Shown: one piece after another, positions 33,899 to 35,685 of the stretch
Position numbering within the stretch: position 1 is the first letter of the stretch
Layout: every line of letters begins with the position of its first letter
Assembly: GCF_900095445.1 (NCBI RefSeq)
Contig: NZ_FMJL01000041.1
Span: 1 to 35,685, forward strand
Direction: 5' to 3'
Length of the DNA: 35,685 nucleotides
Source: Clostridium sp. N3C
GTDB taxonomy: Bacteria; Bacillota; Clostridia; Clostridiales; Clostridiaceae
The notes under the pieces: generated by a model
Databases searched by the model: none
Seen by the model: the letters and a program-made list of their open reading frames with translations, nothing else
Told to the model about the DNA's origin: nothing
Program-made: the position numbers and the translations under genes

Positions 33899-35566
33899 TT
33901 GAAGGTAAGTGGAGCACAATTAATATTGCAGTGCTTAAAGGAACAAGGAGTAGATACAATATTTGGCTATCCTGGGGGAGCGGTGATCCCTCTATATGAT
34001 GCTTTATACGATGAAAAAGAAATAAGGCATATTATTACTGCTCATGAGCAAGGGGCAACTCATGCAGCAGATGGATATGCTAGATCTACTGGTAAAGTTG
34101 GAGTAGTGATAGCAACCTCTGGACCTGGAGCAACCAATACAGTAACCGGTATAGCTACAGCTTATAGCGATTCAATTCCAATGGTGGTTATAACAGGACA
34201 GGTAGCTAGATCCTTGCTTGGAAGAGATTCCTTTCAAGAGGTTGATATAACTAGCATAACTTCTTCAATAACTAAGAAAAACTATCAAGTTAAAAGTATA
34301 GAGGAACTACCGCAAGTTATAAGTGAAGCCTTTTATTTAGCGAAAGAGGGCAGACCAGGACCAGTTCTCATTGATATTCCAAAGGATATTCAGCAAGCCT
34401 TTATAGAATATGAGGTTGAAGAAAAGAAACAGTATGATTTTTCTCATTTAGATAATAAGGGAACCATAGACATTAAGCAAATAGAAGCGGCAGCAAAATT
34501 AATAAATGAAAGTAAGAAGCCTATGATTTATGCTGGCGGAGGTATTATAATTGCTGGAGCTAGCAATGAATTATTAGAATTGGCGGAGAAAATTAAATCA
34601 CCGGTAACAACTTCTTTGATGGGCACAGGAGGATTTCCTAATAATCATCCTTTATTTACTGGTATGGTTGGAATGCATGGTTGTCATAGCTCCAATTATG
34701 GTATAACAAAGTGTGATTTATTAATCACTTTAGGAGCTAGATTCAGTGACAGAGTAGCCAGCCATATAGAGACCTTTGCACCACATGCAAAAGTTATTCA
34801 TGTGGATATAGATGAAAAAGAAATAGGCAAAAATGTTAGGGTAGATGCGCCTATTATTGGGGATTTAAAAAAAGTATTACCTAAACTTATAGAGCTTGTT
34901 GAAGAAAAATCATTAAGTGAGTGGAATAATCAAATTGATCAGTGGAAAGAACAGTATCCTTTAAAGGATAAGCATAATGGGTTAAGTCCTAAATTTATAT
35001 TAAGTAAGCTTTATGATTTGACTCAAGGAGATATAATTATCACTACAGAGGTTGGACAAAACCAAGTGTGGGCAGCTCAGTATTATACTTATACAAAACC
35101 TAGAAGTTTCATTTCTTCTGGAGGCTTAGGAACTATGGGTTATGGTCTAGGGGCAGCTATTGGTGCCAGCATTGGAAATCCAGGGAAAAAAGTAGTGAAT
35201 GTAGCTGGAGACGGAAGTTTTAAAATGAATTGTAATGAGCTAGCAACTTTATCTAAGTATAAACCTCAAGTAATTCAGCTTGTATTCAACAATCATGCTC
35301 TTGGTATGGTAAGGCAGTGGCAGGAATTGTTCTGTAATAGTAGATTTTCTTTTACTTTATTTGAAGATGATGTAGATTTCATAAAGTTAGGCGCAGCTTA
35401 TGGTATTAAGGCTATAAGGATAAAAAGTAATGATGAAGTGGAAGCAGCCTTAAAGGAAGCGCTAGAAACGGAAGAGCCTGTTATATTGGAATGTATAATT
35501 AATGAAGAAAATATGGTTCTTCCTATGGTAGCTCCAGGTGCACCTATTGATGAAATACTTGATTAG
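33899..35566 (+). CDS. ilvB: Acetolactate synthase large (catalytic) subunit
   Basis: 555 residues of the TPP-dependent AHAS family. Catalytic Glu50 lies in AHEQGATHAADGYAR; central domain ITGQVARSLLGRDSFQEVD; TPP-binding GDGSFKMNCNEL ... NN with GMVRQWQELF after it. It condenses two pyruvates to acetolactate or pyruvate with 2-ketobutyrate, the first common step of branched-chain synthesis. It starts at TTG after GGGGGG. It is controlled by the second T-box. The regulatory small subunit ilvN is not adjacent: a terminator follows directly. The gene must either pair with an ilvN elsewhere or work alone. Confidence 0.95.
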   Translation: MKVSGAQLILQCLKEQGVDTIFGYPGGAVIPLYDALYDEKEIRHIITAHEQGATHAADGYARSTGKVGVVIATSGPGATNTVTGIATAYSDSIPMVVITGQVARSLLGRDSFQEVDITSITSSITKKNYQVKSIEELPQVISEAFYLAKEGRPGPVLIDIPKDIQQAFIEYEVEEKKQYDFSHLDNKGTIDIKQIEAAAKLINESKKPMIYAGGGIIIAGASNELLELAEKIKSPVTTSLMGTGGFPNNHPLFTGMVGMHGCHSSNYGITKCDLLITLGARFSDRVASHIETFAPHAKVIHVDIDEKEIGKNVRVDAPIIGDLKKVLPKLIELVEEKSLSEWNNQIDQWKEQYPLKDKHNGLSPKFILSKLYDLTQGDIIITTEVGQNQVWAAQYYTYTKPRSFISSGGLGTMGYGLGAAIGASIGNPGKKVVNVAGDGSFKMNCNELATLSKYKPQVIQLVFNNHALGMVRQWQELFCNSRFSFTLFEDDVDFIKLGAAYGIKAIRIKSNDEVEAALKEALETEEPVILECIINEENMVLPMVAPGAPIDEILD

Positions 35567-35573
35567 TATTGAT

Positions 35574-35607
35574 AGCAGGAGTTGGATAACTCCTGCTTGA
35601 TTTTTTT
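35574..35607 (+). terminator. ilvB terminator
   Basis: AGCAGGAGTT-GGAT-AACTCCTGCT, a perfect 10-bp stem (35574-35597), followed by TGA and seven T (35601-35607). Confidence 0.92.
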
Positions 35608-35611
35608 GTTA

Positions 35612-35667
35612 TATTGTAAACCAAATATACAAAACATGTTTACAATACCACTAAAATAATTTATAAT
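35612..35667 (+). promoter_or_regulatory. Regulated promoter facing out of the window
   Basis: TTTACA (35639-35644), 17 bases, TATAAT (35662-35667). The -35 lies inside an inverted repeat TATTGTAAAC (35612-35621) / GTTTACAATA (35638-35647), exact over 10 bp with a 16-base spacer. This suggests an operator for a gene beyond the right edge. Confidence 0.6.
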
Positions 35668-35685
35668 GAAACTATAATAACAAAG

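Overview
The window reads as chromosomal DNA of a low-GC, spore-forming Firmicute, most probably Clostridium sensu stricto. The pointers are A/T-rich codons, strong AGGAGG-type ribosome sites, TTG and GTG starts, T-box leaders, an NROR-like flavoprotein, a UPF0735 ACT protein and a YitT protein. No rRNA, tRNA, CRISPR array, transposase or phage gene was seen. The species cannot be named from this stretch.

Layout. 1-2.4 kb: a very A/T-rich pair, an MFS exporter and a radical SAM/SPASM protein broken by one in-frame TAA; it looks like the remnant or edge of a peptide-modification or export cassette. 2.7-7.7 kb: an AraC regulator fused to a GH39-like domain, a MATE exporter and an NROR-type flavoprotein. 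7.7-9.8 kb: a zinc-free rpsD paralogue behind a leader, ispH and a 73-residue orphan. 9.8-11.6 kb (minus strand): yitT and an FCD-type GntR regulator, with a perfect 22-bp palindrome upstream. 11.8-15.2 kb: a HEAT-UvrD helicase, a HAD phosphatase and a MIF-like tautomerase in one tight operon. 15.3-18 kb: a MocR regulator divergent from an M29 aminopeptidase. 18-19.3 kb (minus strand): a D-Ala-D-Ala carboxypeptidase.

19.6-26.6 kb is the most interesting part. It holds a Nudix hydrolase and a PduO-type cobalamin adenosyltransferase. A cobalamin riboswitch with an intrinsic terminator then precedes a five-gene operon: ECF T component, fused A1-A2 ATPase, S component, and two extracytoplasmic DUF4430 proteins. 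The larger DUF4430 protein joins DUF4430 to an alpha6/alpha6-like helical domain, the same two modules found in animal transcobalamin and intrinsic factor but in the opposite order, and is anchored by a C-terminal membrane helix. The simplest reading is a Gram-positive surface B12-capture device feeding an ECF importer. B12 control is well supported by the riboswitch; B12 binding by the DUF4430 proteins is inference.

26.8-27.4 kb holds three very small hydrophilic ORFs around a shared inverted repeat. 27.5-32.1 kb holds AlaX, an HNH protein, an ACT-domain protein, a DEDDh exonuclease, a GNAT acetyltransferase and an M19 dipeptidase. 32.1-35.6 kb is a branched-chain amino acid locus in which ilvC and ilvB each sit behind their own T-box. 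A CodY-like box lies upstream of the first T-box. The right edge carries a promoter with an operator-like palindrome facing a gene outside the window.
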